A stretch of DNA of 64,000 bases from an uncultured Bacteroidia bacterium (GTDB lineage Bacteria; Bacteroidota; Bacteroidia; Bacteroidales; F082), in NCBI GenBank assembly GCA_902801465.1, contig CADCIH010000007.1, positions 1 to 64,000 on the forward strand, in the 5' to 3' direction. Numbering within the stretch: the first letter of the stretch is position 1; every line of letters starts with the position of its first letter. This document shows, in pieces, positions 52,669-61,811 of the stretch. Below the pieces are notes generated by a model, which saw only the letters and a list, made by a program, of their open reading frames with translations, was not told the origin of the DNA and did not search any database. Both the position numbers and the translations under genes were made by a program.

Positions 52669-54797
52669 TGAAAAGGGTCATACGTTGTTGCCTCGTCGCT
52701 GTGATACTTGCAGCGACTTTGGGGGCGTGTTCCAAGCCTGATAGGGTTGATGCGCTGATATCTCAGATGACCCTGGAGGAAAAATGTGGTCAGCTGTCTT
52801 GTCCAATCGGTTTCACCCTTTATGGTAAAGAGGGTGATTCGCTCTGGCTGACGGAAGCCTTCGTCGGTGCCATGGATACGATGCCGCTCGGCTCGTGCTG
52901 GGCTGTGTTAAGGGCCGACCCGTGGTCGCAAAAGACGGTGGAGACAGGACTCCATCCCCATGAGTCGGCACGTATGCTGAATATGATGCAACGTCACGCA
53001 GTAGAGCATACCCGACTGGGCATCCCAATGCTGTTCTGCGAAGAGACACCTCACGGTCACATGGCCGTGGGTACCACGGTGTTCCCCACGGGCATCGCCC
53101 AAGCCAGCACCTGGGATCCCGAGCTCCTGGAACAGATGGGTGAGGTGATGGGCCGCGAGATCCGTCTGCAAGGCGCCCATGTGGGCTATGGCCCCGTGCT
53201 CGATATTGCCCGCGACCCGCGGTGGTCGAGGGTGGAGGAGACCATGGGCGAAGACCCGTTCCTCAGCGGAACCTTAGGCACCGCCGTGGTCCAAGGCATG
53301 CAAAAGCATGTGGTGGCCACCCTGAAACATCTGGCAGCCTACGGCATTCCCGAAGGGGGACATAATGCCGCCAACGCCGATGTGGGCCCCAACCGTCTGA
53401 TACATGACTACTTGCCTGCCTTTGAGATGGCAGTGAGCGAGGGAAGCGCCGGAGCGGTGATGACAGCCTACAACAGCATTGACGGAGTGCCGTGTACCGC
53501 CAACACCTGGCTCATCGAAGAGGTGCTGCGCCGGTCGTGGGACTTCAAAGGCGTCGTCTTCGCCGATTTGAATGCAATCAATGCCCTTTACGCCACACAT
53601 CACGTGGCTGCCGATCCCGCCGAAGCCGCTGCCCTGGCCCTGAAAGCAGGGGTGGATATCGACCTGGGAGGATATAACTACGGCGGCTTCCTCAAAGAGG
53701 CGCTGCAACGTGGCTTGGTTACCGAAGCCGACATCGACCGCGCCGTGCGCCACGTGCTTCAACTGAAATATGACCTGGGTCTGTTCGACAATCCATACGT
53801 TGACGAACATCTGGCTGAACAAGAGGTGGGAACCCCCGATAATATCGCTGTCGCCAAACAAGTGGCGCTTGAATCGGCTATCTTGCTGAAAAACGACGGG
53901 ATACTTCCTTTTGATGGTAGAATTAATAAGGTGGCAGTCATCGGTCCCAATGCCGATAACATGTACGCCCAGCTGGGCGATTACACGGCTCCACAAGACC
54001 CTGAGCGTGTCGTGACCATGTATGAGGGCATCCGCGACAAGGGTAGGGCAGTGGTGACCGACGACCTGCGCTCAGCCGATGCCATCGTGATGGTGGTGGG
54101 TGGCTCCTCAGCGCGTGATTTCAAGACGAGCTACGAAGATACAGGAGCAGCCATCGTCGACGAGCATGTGTCCGACATGGACTGCGGCGAAGGCTACGAC
54201 CGTTCCTCCTTAAAGCTTCTGGGCGGCCAGGAAGAGCTGATGCAACAGGTCTATGCCCTCGGTAAGCCTGTGGTGACGGTGTATGTCTGTGGACGACCTA
54301 TGGATATGAACCTCGCCTCCGAAAAGAGCGACGCCTTGCTGCTGCTATGGTATCCGGGCATGGAAGGCGGCTCGGCATTGGCCGACATCCTGTGGGGCGA
54401 CTGCAACCCTTCAGGCAAGCTGCCCATCTCGATTCCGCGTTCGGTGGGACAGATTCCGGTGTATTACTCCCAACCTGCCACTGGCGATTATGTGGAAGAG
54501 TCGGCAAAACCCTTATATCCATTTGGTTATGGGCTTAGTTACACGCAATTTGAATATGGTGACCTGGAAATCAACGGTAAGGAGGTCACCGTAACGGTGA
54601 GTAACGTTGGTGACTATGATGGCGATGAGGTGGTGCAACTTTATGCCCATGAGGAAACGCCGGGGGTGACCCTGTCCTCGGAGCAACTGGTGGCGTTCAA
54701 ACGTATCCATCTCCAAAAAGGGGAGACGAAACGGATATCATTTACGATTCCGGATCATTTTTCCCAACCGATGTGGCACCCCGATGGGGTGCGGTGA
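52665..54797 (+). CDS. GH3 family beta-glycosidase lipoprotein, 3' end altered
   Basis: This roughly 710-residue glycoside hydrolase family 3 enzyme, beta-glucosidase or xylosidase type, has a lipoprotein signal ending in LGACSK. The (alpha/beta)8 domain carries HMAVGTTVFPTGIAQ, GYGPVLDIARDPRWSRVEE, HLAAYGIPEGGHN and the nucleophile region GVVFADLNA. Then come the sandwich domain (AVIGPNADNMYAQLGDYT, GGSSARDF) and a FnIII-like domain (FGYGLSYTQFEYGDLEI). That last domain stops early: after RISFTIPDHFSQ the frame enters a REP-like repeat and ends MWHPDGVR. Roughly 30-40 residues usual for the family are missing. The start overlaps the ddh stop. Note the nucleophile position is read as D in FADLNA; canonical enzymes have SDW. 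Confidence 0.88.
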   Translation: MMKRVIRCCLVAVILAATLGACSKPDRVDALISQMTLEEKCGQLSCPIGFTLYGKEGDSLWLTEAFVGAMDTMPLGSCWAVLRADPWSQKTVETGLHPHESARMLNMMQRHAVEHTRLGIPMLFCEETPHGHMAVGTTVFPTGIAQASTWDPELLEQMGEVMGREIRLQGAHVGYGPVLDIARDPRWSRVEETMGEDPFLSGTLGTAVVQGMQKHVVATLKHLAAYGIPEGGHNAANADVGPNRLIHDYLPAFEMAVSEGSAGAVMTAYNSIDGVPCTANTWLIEEVLRRSWDFKGVVFADLNAINALYATHHVAADPAEAAALALKAGVDIDLGGYNYGGFLKEALQRGLVTEADIDRAVRHVLQLKYDLGLFDNPYVDEHLAEQEVGTPDNIAVAKQVALESAILLKNDGILPFDGRINKVAVIGPNADNMYAQLGDYTAPQDPERVVTMYEGIRDKGRAVVTDDLRSADAIVMVVGGSSARDFKTSYEDTGAAIVDEHVSDMDCGEGYDRSSLKLLGGQEELMQQVYALGKPVVTVYVCGRPMDMNLASEKSDALLLLWYPGMEGGSALADILWGDCNPSGKLPISIPRSVGQIPVYYSQPATGDYVEESAKPLYPFGYGLSYTQFEYGDLEINGKEVTVTVSNVGDYDGDEVVQLYAHEETPGVTLSSEQLVAFKRIHLQKGETKRISFTIPDHFSQPMWHPDGVR
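54767..54794. repeat. REP-like palindrome A, copy 3, inside the GH3 3' end
   Basis: ACCGATGTG followed by the hairpin GCACCCC-GAT-GGGGTGC, identical to 21156-21184 over the core. It encodes the last residues of the GH3 protein, and the TGA stop follows at once. Confidence 0.85.
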
Positions 54798-54814
54798 CAA
54801 CGGGGCGACAGGGT

Positions 54815-55393
54815 TTATTCCCTTTCGTATTCGTCGTAAAGGTTGAACTGTTCGGGGTGTTTGCCCATCACCTTGATTGATTTGTAATACTCCCAAATCT
54901 CAGCCAGGTCCTTCTCGTAATCACCAGTGGGGTAGAAGACCTTCTCCACGCCACAGCGTTTTTTCTTGTAGTCGATGAATCCCAGCAGGATAGGCACGTT
55001 GGCGCCATAGGCGATGAGGTAGAAGCCTCTTTTCCACTGTCTGACCTTTTTACGTGTGCCTTCGGGGCAGATGATTAGGTGGGTGTCGTGGTTTTGGCTG
55101 AACATCTCGGTCATCTGTTCCACCAGATAGTTGCGGTGGCCGCGGTTGACGGGGATGCCGCCCACTTTTTTCAGGATCCATCCCAAGACGGGCTTGAAGA
55201 ACTCCTTTTTGATCATAACCTTGAACTTGATGCCATGCGACCAATAGAAGTTGAGGCCCACGAAGAAGTCGGCAACGGCGGTGTGAGGCGCCACAATGCA
55301 CACGGCATTGCCAAGGTCGGCGGGGACCTCGTACACGTCGGTCCATCCGCCGACCTTGAGGCCGACTTTACCTATAAAGTGTTTAACTCCCAT
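54815..55393 (-). CDS. 1-acyl-sn-glycerol-3-phosphate acyltransferase-like
   Basis: The 192-residue PlsC-family acyltransferase has the catalytic HX4D motif in APHTAVADFFVG at residues 36-47, the substrate-binding GIPVNRGHR and the phosphate-site ICPEGTRKK. It would acylate lysophosphatidic acid or a related acceptor at the membrane. It is shorter than full PlsC enzymes and lacks a strong N-terminal helix, a form common in Bacteroidota. It lies convergent to the GH3 gene, with a repeat element between them. Confidence 0.88.
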   Translation of the reverse strand: MGVKHFIGKVGLKVGGWTDVYEVPADLGNAVCIVAPHTAVADFFVGLNFYWSHGIKFKVMIKKEFFKPVLGWILKKVGGIPVNRGHRNYLVEQMTEMFSQNHDTHLIICPEGTRKKVRQWKRGFYLIAYGANVPILLGFIDYKKKRCGVEKVFYPTGDYEKDLAEIWEYYKSIKVMGKHPEQFNLYDEYERE

Positions 55394-55401
55394 TGTTTTT
55401 C

Positions 55402-55467
55402 AACTTTCCACATTCCACTTTACCTCCCATTCGGTCGGTGAGCCCTTCGGGGTTCAACTCTCCACTT
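55402..55467. repeat. Heptad arrays flanking a small palindrome
   Basis: TCAACTT, TCCACAT, TCCACTT, TACCTCC at 55402-55429 and TCAACTC, TCCACTT at 55454-55467 keep 7-bp spacing, with GCCCTTCGGGG between them. The second block runs into the pepO-type stop codon. Confidence 0.65.
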
Positions 55468-57505
55468 ACCAAATGGCCGCCCTCTCTTCGGGAGCGATAT
55501 ACATCTTGTTCTCTGGTTGGATATCGAAAGCTTCATAGAAGTGCGGCATGGAGCCGAGGGTGCGGTTCACGCGGGCTTCCGCCGGTGAGTGCACGTCTTC
55601 CTTGATGCGGCGTTCGAGGGCCTTGTCGCGGATATTGTTACGCCAGATGGTGCCGTAGCTGATGAAGAAACGCTGGGCGGGGGTGAAGCCGTCGATGCTC
55701 TGGTTGGCTTTGGCCTCGTCGGTCATCTGGTAGGCGTCCCATGCGATGTTGAGACCACCGAGGTCGGCGATGTTCTCGCCCAAGGTGAGTTCACCGTTGA
55801 TATGATGGCCGCGGAGCTCGAACTCGTTGAAGAGCTTCACCAGCTGCTGGGTGCGTTCCTTGAAGCGGATGGCGTCTTCCTCGGTCCACCAGTTGTTGAG
55901 GTTGCCCTTCTCGTCGTACTTGCAGCCTTGGTCGTCGAAGCCGTGAGTCATCTCGTGGCCGATGACCACTCCGATGCCACCGTAGTTGACGGCGTCGTCA
56001 GCTTCCTGGTTGAAGAACGGGGGTTGCAGGATGCCGGCGGGGAACACGATCTCGTTCATCTCAGGGCTGTAGTAGGCGTTGACAGTCTGCGGGGTCATGA
56101 ACCATTCCTCCTTGTCGACGGGATTGCCGAGTTTGGCCATTTCGTGGTCGGTCTCGAAGCGGATGGCGTTGTGGACATTCTGGAAATAGGACTCAGGGGT
56201 GACGATGTAGTCGGTATAGTCTTTCCATTTGTTGGGATAGCCGACCTTCACGTTGATGCAGCTGAGCTTGTTCAAAGCCTTTCCTTTGGTCTCCTCGCTC
56301 ATCCAGTCGAGGGCTTTGATGCGTTCGCCCAGGGCGACCTTCAGGTTGGCCACGAGGGCTTCCATGCGCTCTTTGGCGGCGGCGGGGAAGTGCTTCTCCA
56401 CATAGAGTTGTCCGATGGCTTCGCCGAGGCAGCCGTCAGTGGCATTCAGGATACGGCGCCAACGGGGCTGCTGCACTTCCTGGCCATAGAGGTATTTGCT
56501 GTAGAAGTTGAAGCTCTCTTCCACGAACTCGTCGCTGAGCATCGAGGCGCTTCCCGCGATGATCTTCCATTTCAGGTAGTCCTTGATGGTATTGAGGTCG
56601 GTGTTGAGGATGATGCCGTCGAGGGCGCTGATGAAGTCAGGCATGCCCACATTGAGGTCGGTAAAGAATTGTTCGGGTTTGACGCCGGCGTTGATGAAGT
56701 ATTCTCTCCATTTGAAGTTGGGAGTGGACTTCTGCAAATCGACCACGCTACGCATGTTGTAGGTACGGTCGGGGTCGCGGCGCTCCACACGGCTCAGTGA
56801 GTTGTTGGCCATCTCGGTCTCGAGGGCGAGGATGCCCTGGGCTTTGGCAGTGGCTTCCTCGGCATCCACGCCGACCAGTTGGAACATCTTGGAGACGTGC
56901 TCGATGTATTTGTCGCGCATCTCCTGCGACTCCTCGGTGAGGTAGTCGTCGCGGTCGGGAAGGCTCAGCCCGCCTTGATACAGGTGCATGATGACCATCT
57001 CGGCGTTTTTGGGGTCGGTCGAGGGACCGGCGTTGAAGAATCCGCCGAAGCCGTTGTAGTGCAGCTTGCCAAGCAACTCGCCCAGGTCGGCTTTGTCAGT
57101 CAAGCCGTCGACCATCTCGAAATAGGGAAGGAGTTCCGTGTAACCGCGCTCGTTGATGGCTACCGTGTCCATGCCGGCGTTGTAGAAGTCGCGGATCTTC
57201 TGGGCCACACTGCCATCAGCGGCGGTGGCGTCAGCCGACACCTCTTTTATGATGTCCTGGATGAGCAACTCATTGTGCTGGTCGATCTCCGTGAAAGCGC
57301 CGAAGGTGGTGTATTCCTCCGGTATCGGGTTGTTCTTCAACCAGTTGTTGTTGCAATAACGGAAGAAGTCCTCCGCTGGATTGATGCTCAAATCCATGTT
57401 TTTCTTGTTGATGGCCGGATTGCCCTGCTCCTCAGTGGGAGCACATCCACCAGCGATCATTGTTCCTGCTACGATCATAGCGAATAATGTTTTTGTTTTT
57501 TTCAT
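55466..57505 (-). CDS. M13 family metalloendopeptidase (PepO/neprilysin-like) lipoprotein
   Basis: The 679-residue zinc endopeptidase has a lipoprotein signal (MIVAGTMIAGGCAPTEE), so it is anchored in the envelope. The catalytic motif HEMTH is in VVIGHEMTHGFDDQG, the third ligand Glu is in GENIADLGG, and NAYYSPEMNEIVFPAGILQPPFF is the diagnostic substrate-cleft segment. The N-terminal large helical domain (from SINPAEDFFRYCNNNWLKNN) is intact, and the length matches the family. It would cleave oligopeptides of moderate size in the periplasm or outside the cell. The stop codon abuts a heptad array. Confidence 0.95.
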   Translation of the reverse strand: MKKTKTLFAMIVAGTMIAGGCAPTEEQGNPAINKKNMDLSINPAEDFFRYCNNNWLKNNPIPEEYTTFGAFTEIDQHNELLIQDIIKEVSADATAADGSVAQKIRDFYNAGMDTVAINERGYTELLPYFEMVDGLTDKADLGELLGKLHYNGFGGFFNAGPSTDPKNAEMVIMHLYQGGLSLPDRDDYLTEESQEMRDKYIEHVSKMFQLVGVDAEEATAKAQGILALETEMANNSLSRVERRDPDRTYNMRSVVDLQKSTPNFKWREYFINAGVKPEQFFTDLNVGMPDFISALDGIILNTDLNTIKDYLKWKIIAGSASMLSDEFVEESFNFYSKYLYGQEVQQPRWRRILNATDGCLGEAIGQLYVEKHFPAAAKERMEALVANLKVALGERIKALDWMSEETKGKALNKLSCINVKVGYPNKWKDYTDYIVTPESYFQNVHNAIRFETDHEMAKLGNPVDKEEWFMTPQTVNAYYSPEMNEIVFPAGILQPPFFNQEADDAVNYGGIGVVIGHEMTHGFDDQGCKYDEKGNLNNWWTEEDAIRFKERTQQLVKLFNEFELRGHHINGELTLGENIADLGGLNIAWDAYQMTDEAKANQSIDGFTPAQRFFISYGTIWRNNIRDKALERRIKEDVHSPAEARVNRTLGSMPHFYEAFDIQPENKMYIAPEERAAIW

Positions 57506-57545
57506 TGTTTATTTTCAATTAATATGATGTTGTTCGTTTTTAATC

Positions 57546-57590
57546 CCCAGGGCGTTGCCCTGGGCTAGTCGCTTTTGGCCTTTCAGGCCG
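57546..57590. repeat. REP-like palindrome B, copy 2
   Basis: CCCAGGGC-GTT-GCCCTGGG then CTAGTCGCTTTTGGCC with the second hairpin GGCCT-TTC-AGGCC. Compared with copy 1 at 21283-21328 the second stem carries compensating changes (GGCCC/GGGCC to GGCCT/AGGCC). Confidence 0.8.
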
Positions 57591-57600
57591 TTTATTGGTC

Positions 57601-57621
57601 TAACTTTTAACTTTTATCTCC
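57601..57621. repeat. Short heptad array at the dnaX stop
   Basis: TAACTTT, TAACTTT, TATCTCC (7-bp spacing) end one base before the dnaX stop codon at 57622. Confidence 0.6.
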
Positions 57622-59442
57622 TCAAAGCTCTCCCTCCAGTTTCAATTCCATCTGCAACTTCCTCAGCTCCGGATGGGCCTCCGCCAGTTTTTCGAACTTC
57701 TCCTTGTCGGTATATGCCTCGATCTCAGCGGGTTTCTCCATCACTTCGGAGATCAGGTCAAATTGGTTGTTGTGGAGGGTGTTTTTTAAATGACTTCGAA
57801 GTGCGCTCATGCCTTCGGTGTCGTTCTCAAACAATTTGTTATCCACATAGAAATGGATCTCCTTGGCGCCTATCAGCTTGGGCGTGTATTTTCCTAGGCC
57901 AGCAGCGAAGTTGGGGGATATCTTCTTGTATTTGTTGACGAATTCAAGCCAAGCCGCTTCCAGCTGTTCCTGGGTGAAAGGGGTGTCCCAAGTGGGTTCC
58001 ACTTCCTCTTCTTTCTTTTCCGCGTCTTTCAGACTCGAGGTGATGGAGATGGTGCTTCCACCGCCACGGGGACGGGAATGCGGAATGGGTTGTTGTGGGA
58101 CGGGACTTTGAGGCTCAGGCTTTTGAGGCTCAGGCTTTTGAGGCTCAAGTTTTTGAGGTTCAGTCTTTTGAGGCTCAGATTGAGGTTGAGCTTGAGGTTG
58201 GGGTTGAGTCTGAGGCTGAACCTGGGGCTGAATTTGGGGTTTGGCTTGGGTTTGAACCTGGGGTTGAGGTTTAACTTGAACTTGGGGTTGCGGTTGTGGC
58301 GGATTAACTCCGCCCGCCTGAGGGTTTTGCGGAAGAACTGTCTGTTGTTTGGCTTCACCGAACATCATCTTCAGCAGGTTGATCTCGAGGTGTAACCTCT
58401 TGTTCCCCGCAGCCCTATAGTCGATGTCGCATTGGTTGTTGATGTCCAAGGCTTTCACGAGGAAGGGAAGGGGGCAGCGTGTCGCCTGTTCTACATAGCG
58501 TTGACGGAGCTGCTCACTCACTTCGAGAAGCTGTACCGTGGCTTGGTCCTTGCTCACCAGCAGGCTGCGCAGGTGATTGCCCATGCCAGTCACAAAATGT
58601 TGAGGTTCAAAGCCTTTGTTGATGATGTCGTTCACCAATAAAAGGATATCACTTGTGTTGCCTTGCAGTAAGTCGTCAACGATCCTGAAATAATAGTCGT
58701 AGTCGAGTACATTGAGGTTCTCAATGACGGATTTGTAGGTGATGTCTTTTCCCGAGAAACTCACCATCTGGTCAAAGATCGACAGAGCGTCGCGCAAGGC
58801 GCCGTCAGCCTTCTGGGCGATGATGTTCAAGGCCTCGGGTTCAGCGTTGACACCTTCGCTTTGGGCTACATAAGCCAGGTGTTTCTCGATGTCTTCAATC
58901 GTAATTCGTTTGAAATCAAATATTTGACAGCGCGAGAGGATGGTCGGGATGATTTTGTGTTTCTCAGTGGTGGCAAGGATGAACTTGGCGTACGCCGGAG
59001 GCTCCTCCAGGGTCTTCAGGAAGGCGTTGAAAGCATCCTTGCTGAGCATGTGAACCTCGTCGATGATGTACACCTTGTACTGCCCGATCTGCGGGGGGAT
59101 GCGTACCTGCTCCACCAGGTTGCGGATGTCGTCAACAGAGTTGTTCGATGCCGCGTCGAGCTCGTAGATGTTGAACGAAGCGTTGTTGTTGAACGAACGG
59201 CACGACTCGCATTCGTTGCAGGCTTCCATGTTCTCAGTGGGGTGGAGGCAGTTGATGGTCTTGGCCATGATGCGTGCGCAAGTGGTCTTTCCTACACCTC
59301 GTGGTCCGCAGAAGAGGTAGGCCTGGGCGAGCGAATGGTTGCGGATGGCGTTCTTCAGCGTCGTGGTGATCGACTGCTGGCCTACCACCGTGTCAAAAGT
59401 CGCGGGCCTGTATTTCCTTGCTGATACTATGAAATTGTCCAT
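57622..59442 (-). CDS. dnaX: DNA polymerase III subunit gamma/tau
   Basis: This 606-residue clamp-loader subunit has a AAA domain with P-loop CGPRGVGKTTCARI at about residues 43-56, a zinc site formed by CLHPTENMEACNECESC, DEVHMLSK (Walker B), and the sensor region ATTEKHKIIPTILSRC. Domain III follows. Residues about 370-445 are a low-complexity Pro/Gln run with EPQKP repeats, which replaces the usual linker to the tau-like C-terminal domain. No slippery A-AAA-AAG sequence for frameshifting is apparent. The -7 element TATCTTTG is at 59467-59474. Confidence 0.95.
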   Translation of the reverse strand: MDNFIVSARKYRPATFDTVVGQQSITTTLKNAIRNHSLAQAYLFCGPRGVGKTTCARIMAKTINCLHPTENMEACNECESCRSFNNNASFNIYELDAASNNSVDDIRNLVEQVRIPPQIGQYKVYIIDEVHMLSKDAFNAFLKTLEEPPAYAKFILATTEKHKIIPTILSRCQIFDFKRITIEDIEKHLAYVAQSEGVNAEPEALNIIAQKADGALRDALSIFDQMVSFSGKDITYKSVIENLNVLDYDYYFRIVDDLLQGNTSDILLLVNDIINKGFEPQHFVTGMGNHLRSLLVSKDQATVQLLEVSEQLRQRYVEQATRCPLPFLVKALDINNQCDIDYRAAGNKRLHLEINLLKMMFGEAKQQTVLPQNPQAGGVNPPQPQPQVQVKPQPQVQTQAKPQIQPQVQPQTQPQPQAQPQSEPQKTEPQKLEPQKPEPQKPEPQSPVPQQPIPHSRPRGGGSTISITSSLKDAEKKEEEVEPTWDTPFTQEQLEAAWLEFVNKYKKISPNFAAGLGKYTPKLIGAKEIHFYVDNKLFENDTEGMSALRSHLKNTLHNNQFDLISEVMEKPAEIEAYTDKEKFEKLAEAHPELRKLQMELKLEGEL

Positions 59443-59466
59443 TTTATACCTAATGTAATGAAACTA

Positions 59467-59526
59467 CAAAGATAGATAATTTTCGGGTACTTCCTTGTTT
59501 TCATCCGTTTTTTTTCCGTAAGTTTG
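59467..59526. promoter_or_regulatory. Divergent promoters of dnaX and the deacetylase-like gene
   Basis: TATCTTTG on the minus strand (59474 to 59467) serves dnaX. TAAGTTTG on the plus strand (59519-59526), with TTG 21 bp upstream at 59495-59497, serves the gene at 59547. Confidence 0.6.
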
Positions 59527-59546
59527 CTCATTATTTCGTCAGAGGC

Positions 59547-60839
59547 ATGCTAATACTCGTACCGAAAATCACCAACCGACTTCAATACACGCTCGATTTC
59601 GTGTTTGGGACCCTGCTGGGAGTCGAATTCAGGTTGACTACCGATAGCTCGAAATTTCGCGATTTTGAAGGACAAAAAATGAGCTACGGCCCCAATCCGC
59701 TGTGGGACGAACCTTACCTGAAGTCGTCAGGCCTGCTATTCGAACGCGACATCTACGAACAGGAACTCAAGCCGTTCGACTTCATGGAGGTCAAAGGCAT
59801 CTTCCCGGTCTATAGCCAACGTTCCGTCATGCCTTTCGACGTGCTGGCGGCCATCTTTTACTTGGTCACCCGCTACGAGGAATACCTGCCACAGGTGCGT
59901 GACCAGTACGGACGCTTTACTCCCGAGTCGTCATGCCTCTACCAAATGGGTATGCTCGCCAAGCCTATCGTGGATATTTGGGTGTTGGAATTTGCAAAAC
60001 GACTTCATCTTGATGGAGTTATGAAACCTCGGACCTATAGCTTCCAGCCGACTTACGACGTGGATGCAGCATGGTCCTACCTCCATAAAGGAGTCTATCG
60101 TACCGCAGGAGCTTTCTTTAGAGACCTTTTCGCGGGTGACTGGAACGAGATAAAACACCGTAACCGTGTGCTTTTCAAGCATGAACGTGATCCGTTCGAC
60201 AGCTTCGACTTCCAGTTCCAACTTCAAGAGGAGTTCCACCTGAAACCTATCTATTTCATCCACTGCGGCGACTACGACAACAACGACAAGAGCATCTCCA
60301 TCCGAAAAGAGGCCTTCAAGGAACTCATCAAACGCATCGGCGACTATGCCGACGTGGGTATCCACCCCTCGTTCTCCTCCTACCTGGACCCGCAACGCCT
60401 CCAGATCGAAGTGAACCGACTCGCCTCAGTGCTCAACCGCGACGTCACCAAAAGCCGCCAACACTTCCTGCGGATGACCCTCCCGCGAAGCTACCAGCGA
60501 CTCATCGAACTCGATATCACCGACGACTATACCATGGGCTACGCCTCCCAAGTCGGATTCCGCGCCGGTACCGCCTCCACCTTCCGGTTCTATGACCTCG
60601 AAACGGATACCGTAAGCCCATTGAAAATCCATCCGTTTGCCGTAATGGATGGTACACTAAAAGATTATTTAAATCTAAGTATATCAGATTCATATAATAC
60701 GATACTTAAAGTAGTAGATGAAGTAAGGAAAGTGAACGGGACGTTCATCTATCTCACCCATAACGAGACCCTCGGAGGACAAAAACGCTGGGTGGGATGG
60801 CCTGAAATGTACCGCAAAATATTGGAAAACTGCCGATGA
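59547..60839 (+). CDS. Polysaccharide deacetylase-like protein (DUF7033 type)
   Basis: The 430-residue protein has the N-terminal DUF7033-type region (LTTDSSKFRDFEGQKMSYGPNPLWDE) and a catalytic-like domain. FQPTYDVDAAWSY carries the TYDVD equivalent of the NodB Asp motif, and DVGIHPSFSSY resembles the His motif. It ends with FIYLTHNETLGG. Members are encoded in Bacteroidota envelope and polysaccharide loci. There is no signal peptide, so a cytoplasmic or inner-membrane-face role is likely. It overlaps the acyltransferase-like gene downstream by 4 bp, so the two probably act in one cell-surface pathway. Confidence 0.72.
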   Translation: MLILVPKITNRLQYTLDFVFGTLLGVEFRLTTDSSKFRDFEGQKMSYGPNPLWDEPYLKSSGLLFERDIYEQELKPFDFMEVKGIFPVYSQRSVMPFDVLAAIFYLVTRYEEYLPQVRDQYGRFTPESSCLYQMGMLAKPIVDIWVLEFAKRLHLDGVMKPRTYSFQPTYDVDAAWSYLHKGVYRTAGAFFRDLFAGDWNEIKHRNRVLFKHERDPFDSFDFQFQLQEEFHLKPIYFIHCGDYDNNDKSISIRKEAFKELIKRIGDYADVGIHPSFSSYLDPQRLQIEVNRLASVLNRDVTKSRQHFLRMTLPRSYQRLIELDITDDYTMGYASQVGFRAGTASTFRFYDLETDTVSPLKIHPFAVMDGTLKDYLNLSISDSYNTILKVVDEVRKVNGTFIYLTHNETLGGQKRWVGWPEMYRKILENCR

Positions 60840-61747
60840 TTACCTATCTGTCACACGGGCAAATCGACAAAAACCGCTGGGACGAGTGCGTTGCAGCCGC
60901 CCCCAACGGCAATGTCTACGCATGGTCGTGGTATCTCGACATCGTGCATCCTGGATGGGATGCATTGGTTGAGGTAAGTGATGGTAAATATCTGACAATT
61001 ATGCCAATAACGAAGAAGAGAAAATATGGTATCAACTACCTCTGCCAACCCTTTTTCGCCCAACAACTCGGAGTGTTTTCCGTCAAACCTCTGACAAAAG
61101 AACATACTGTCGCCTTCCTTCAAGCCATCCCTAAGAAATTCCGACTGGTCGAAATACGTCTCAACGAAGGCAACCCCCTCGACAATACCCTAAAAGGAGT
61201 TGACTTACATAGGAACCATCTTCTGGATTTGAACGATAATTACGACATGTTATTGTCACATTATCATGAAAATACAACACGTAATCTAAAGAAATCATTT
61301 AAGAATAACCTCGAATTGGTAAAACAGATTCCGATATCCGTCGTTATTAATCTGTTTCGTGCCAACAGAGGTGCCACTGTGACCCACTGGGGCGATGCGG
61401 AATATGCCCGTTTGGAGGCTTTAACTGCTTGTGCAATCACTTCAAGTAATGCTTTTGTTTATGGTGTTAAAAATATTGATAGTGATGAGATTATATGTGG
61501 TGCATTGTTTTTAAAATGCCATCATAGAATCACCTTCCTCTTCTCTGGGATGAACCAACGTGGCAAAGAACATGGGGCCATGACCTTCCTCCTCGACCAG
61601 GTGATCCGTGAGTTTGCCGGCCAACCATTGACCTTCGACTTTGAGGGTTCTGATGATGATAATCTCGCCCGTTTCTACCAAGGGTTCGGCAGCACTCCCG
61701 TTTGCTATCCCGGTCTTCGCTATCGCCTTTTTAATCCTTTCCGATAA
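60836..61747 (+). CDS. GNAT/FemAB-like acyltransferase
   Basis: The 303-residue protein resembles the GNAT-fold FemAB group that transfers acyl or aminoacyl groups. Visible are YHENTTRNLKKSFKNN (the acceptor-side helix with the TRN-x-K pattern), 'VYGVKNIDSDEIICGALFLKC', and FDFEGSDDDNLARFYQGFGS near the C-terminus, the FemAB-type donor-site block. It has no signal peptide or membrane helix. It is coupled to the deacetylase-like gene (ATGA overlap). A role in lipid, peptidoglycan or polysaccharide decoration is plausible but not shown. Confidence 0.7.
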   Translation: MITYLSHGQIDKNRWDECVAAAPNGNVYAWSWYLDIVHPGWDALVEVSDGKYLTIMPITKKRKYGINYLCQPFFAQQLGVFSVKPLTKEHTVAFLQAIPKKFRLVEIRLNEGNPLDNTLKGVDLHRNHLLDLNDNYDMLLSHYHENTTRNLKKSFKNNLELVKQIPISVVINLFRANRGATVTHWGDAEYARLEALTACAITSSNAFVYGVKNIDSDEIICGALFLKCHHRITFLFSGMNQRGKEHGAMTFLLDQVIREFAGQPLTFDFEGSDDDNLARFYQGFGSTPVCYPGLRYRLFNPFR

Positions 61748-61763
61748 AAAAACTGTATTTTCA

Positions 61764-61794
61764 TTTGACTTAATCGTAATTTGTTGTACCTTTG
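61764..61794 (+). promoter_or_regulatory. upp promoter
   Basis: TTTG (61764-61767), 19 bp, then TACCTTTG (61787-61794) is a textbook match to the Bacteroidota promoter. It lies 17 bp before the upp start. Confidence 0.75.
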
Positions 61795-61811
61795 TATCAA
61801 ACTCTAACATT

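Noticed and set aside
57622-59442. Programmed frameshift site in dnaX
   Set aside because: I found no A-rich slippery heptamer followed by a hairpin at the junction between the core and the tail.
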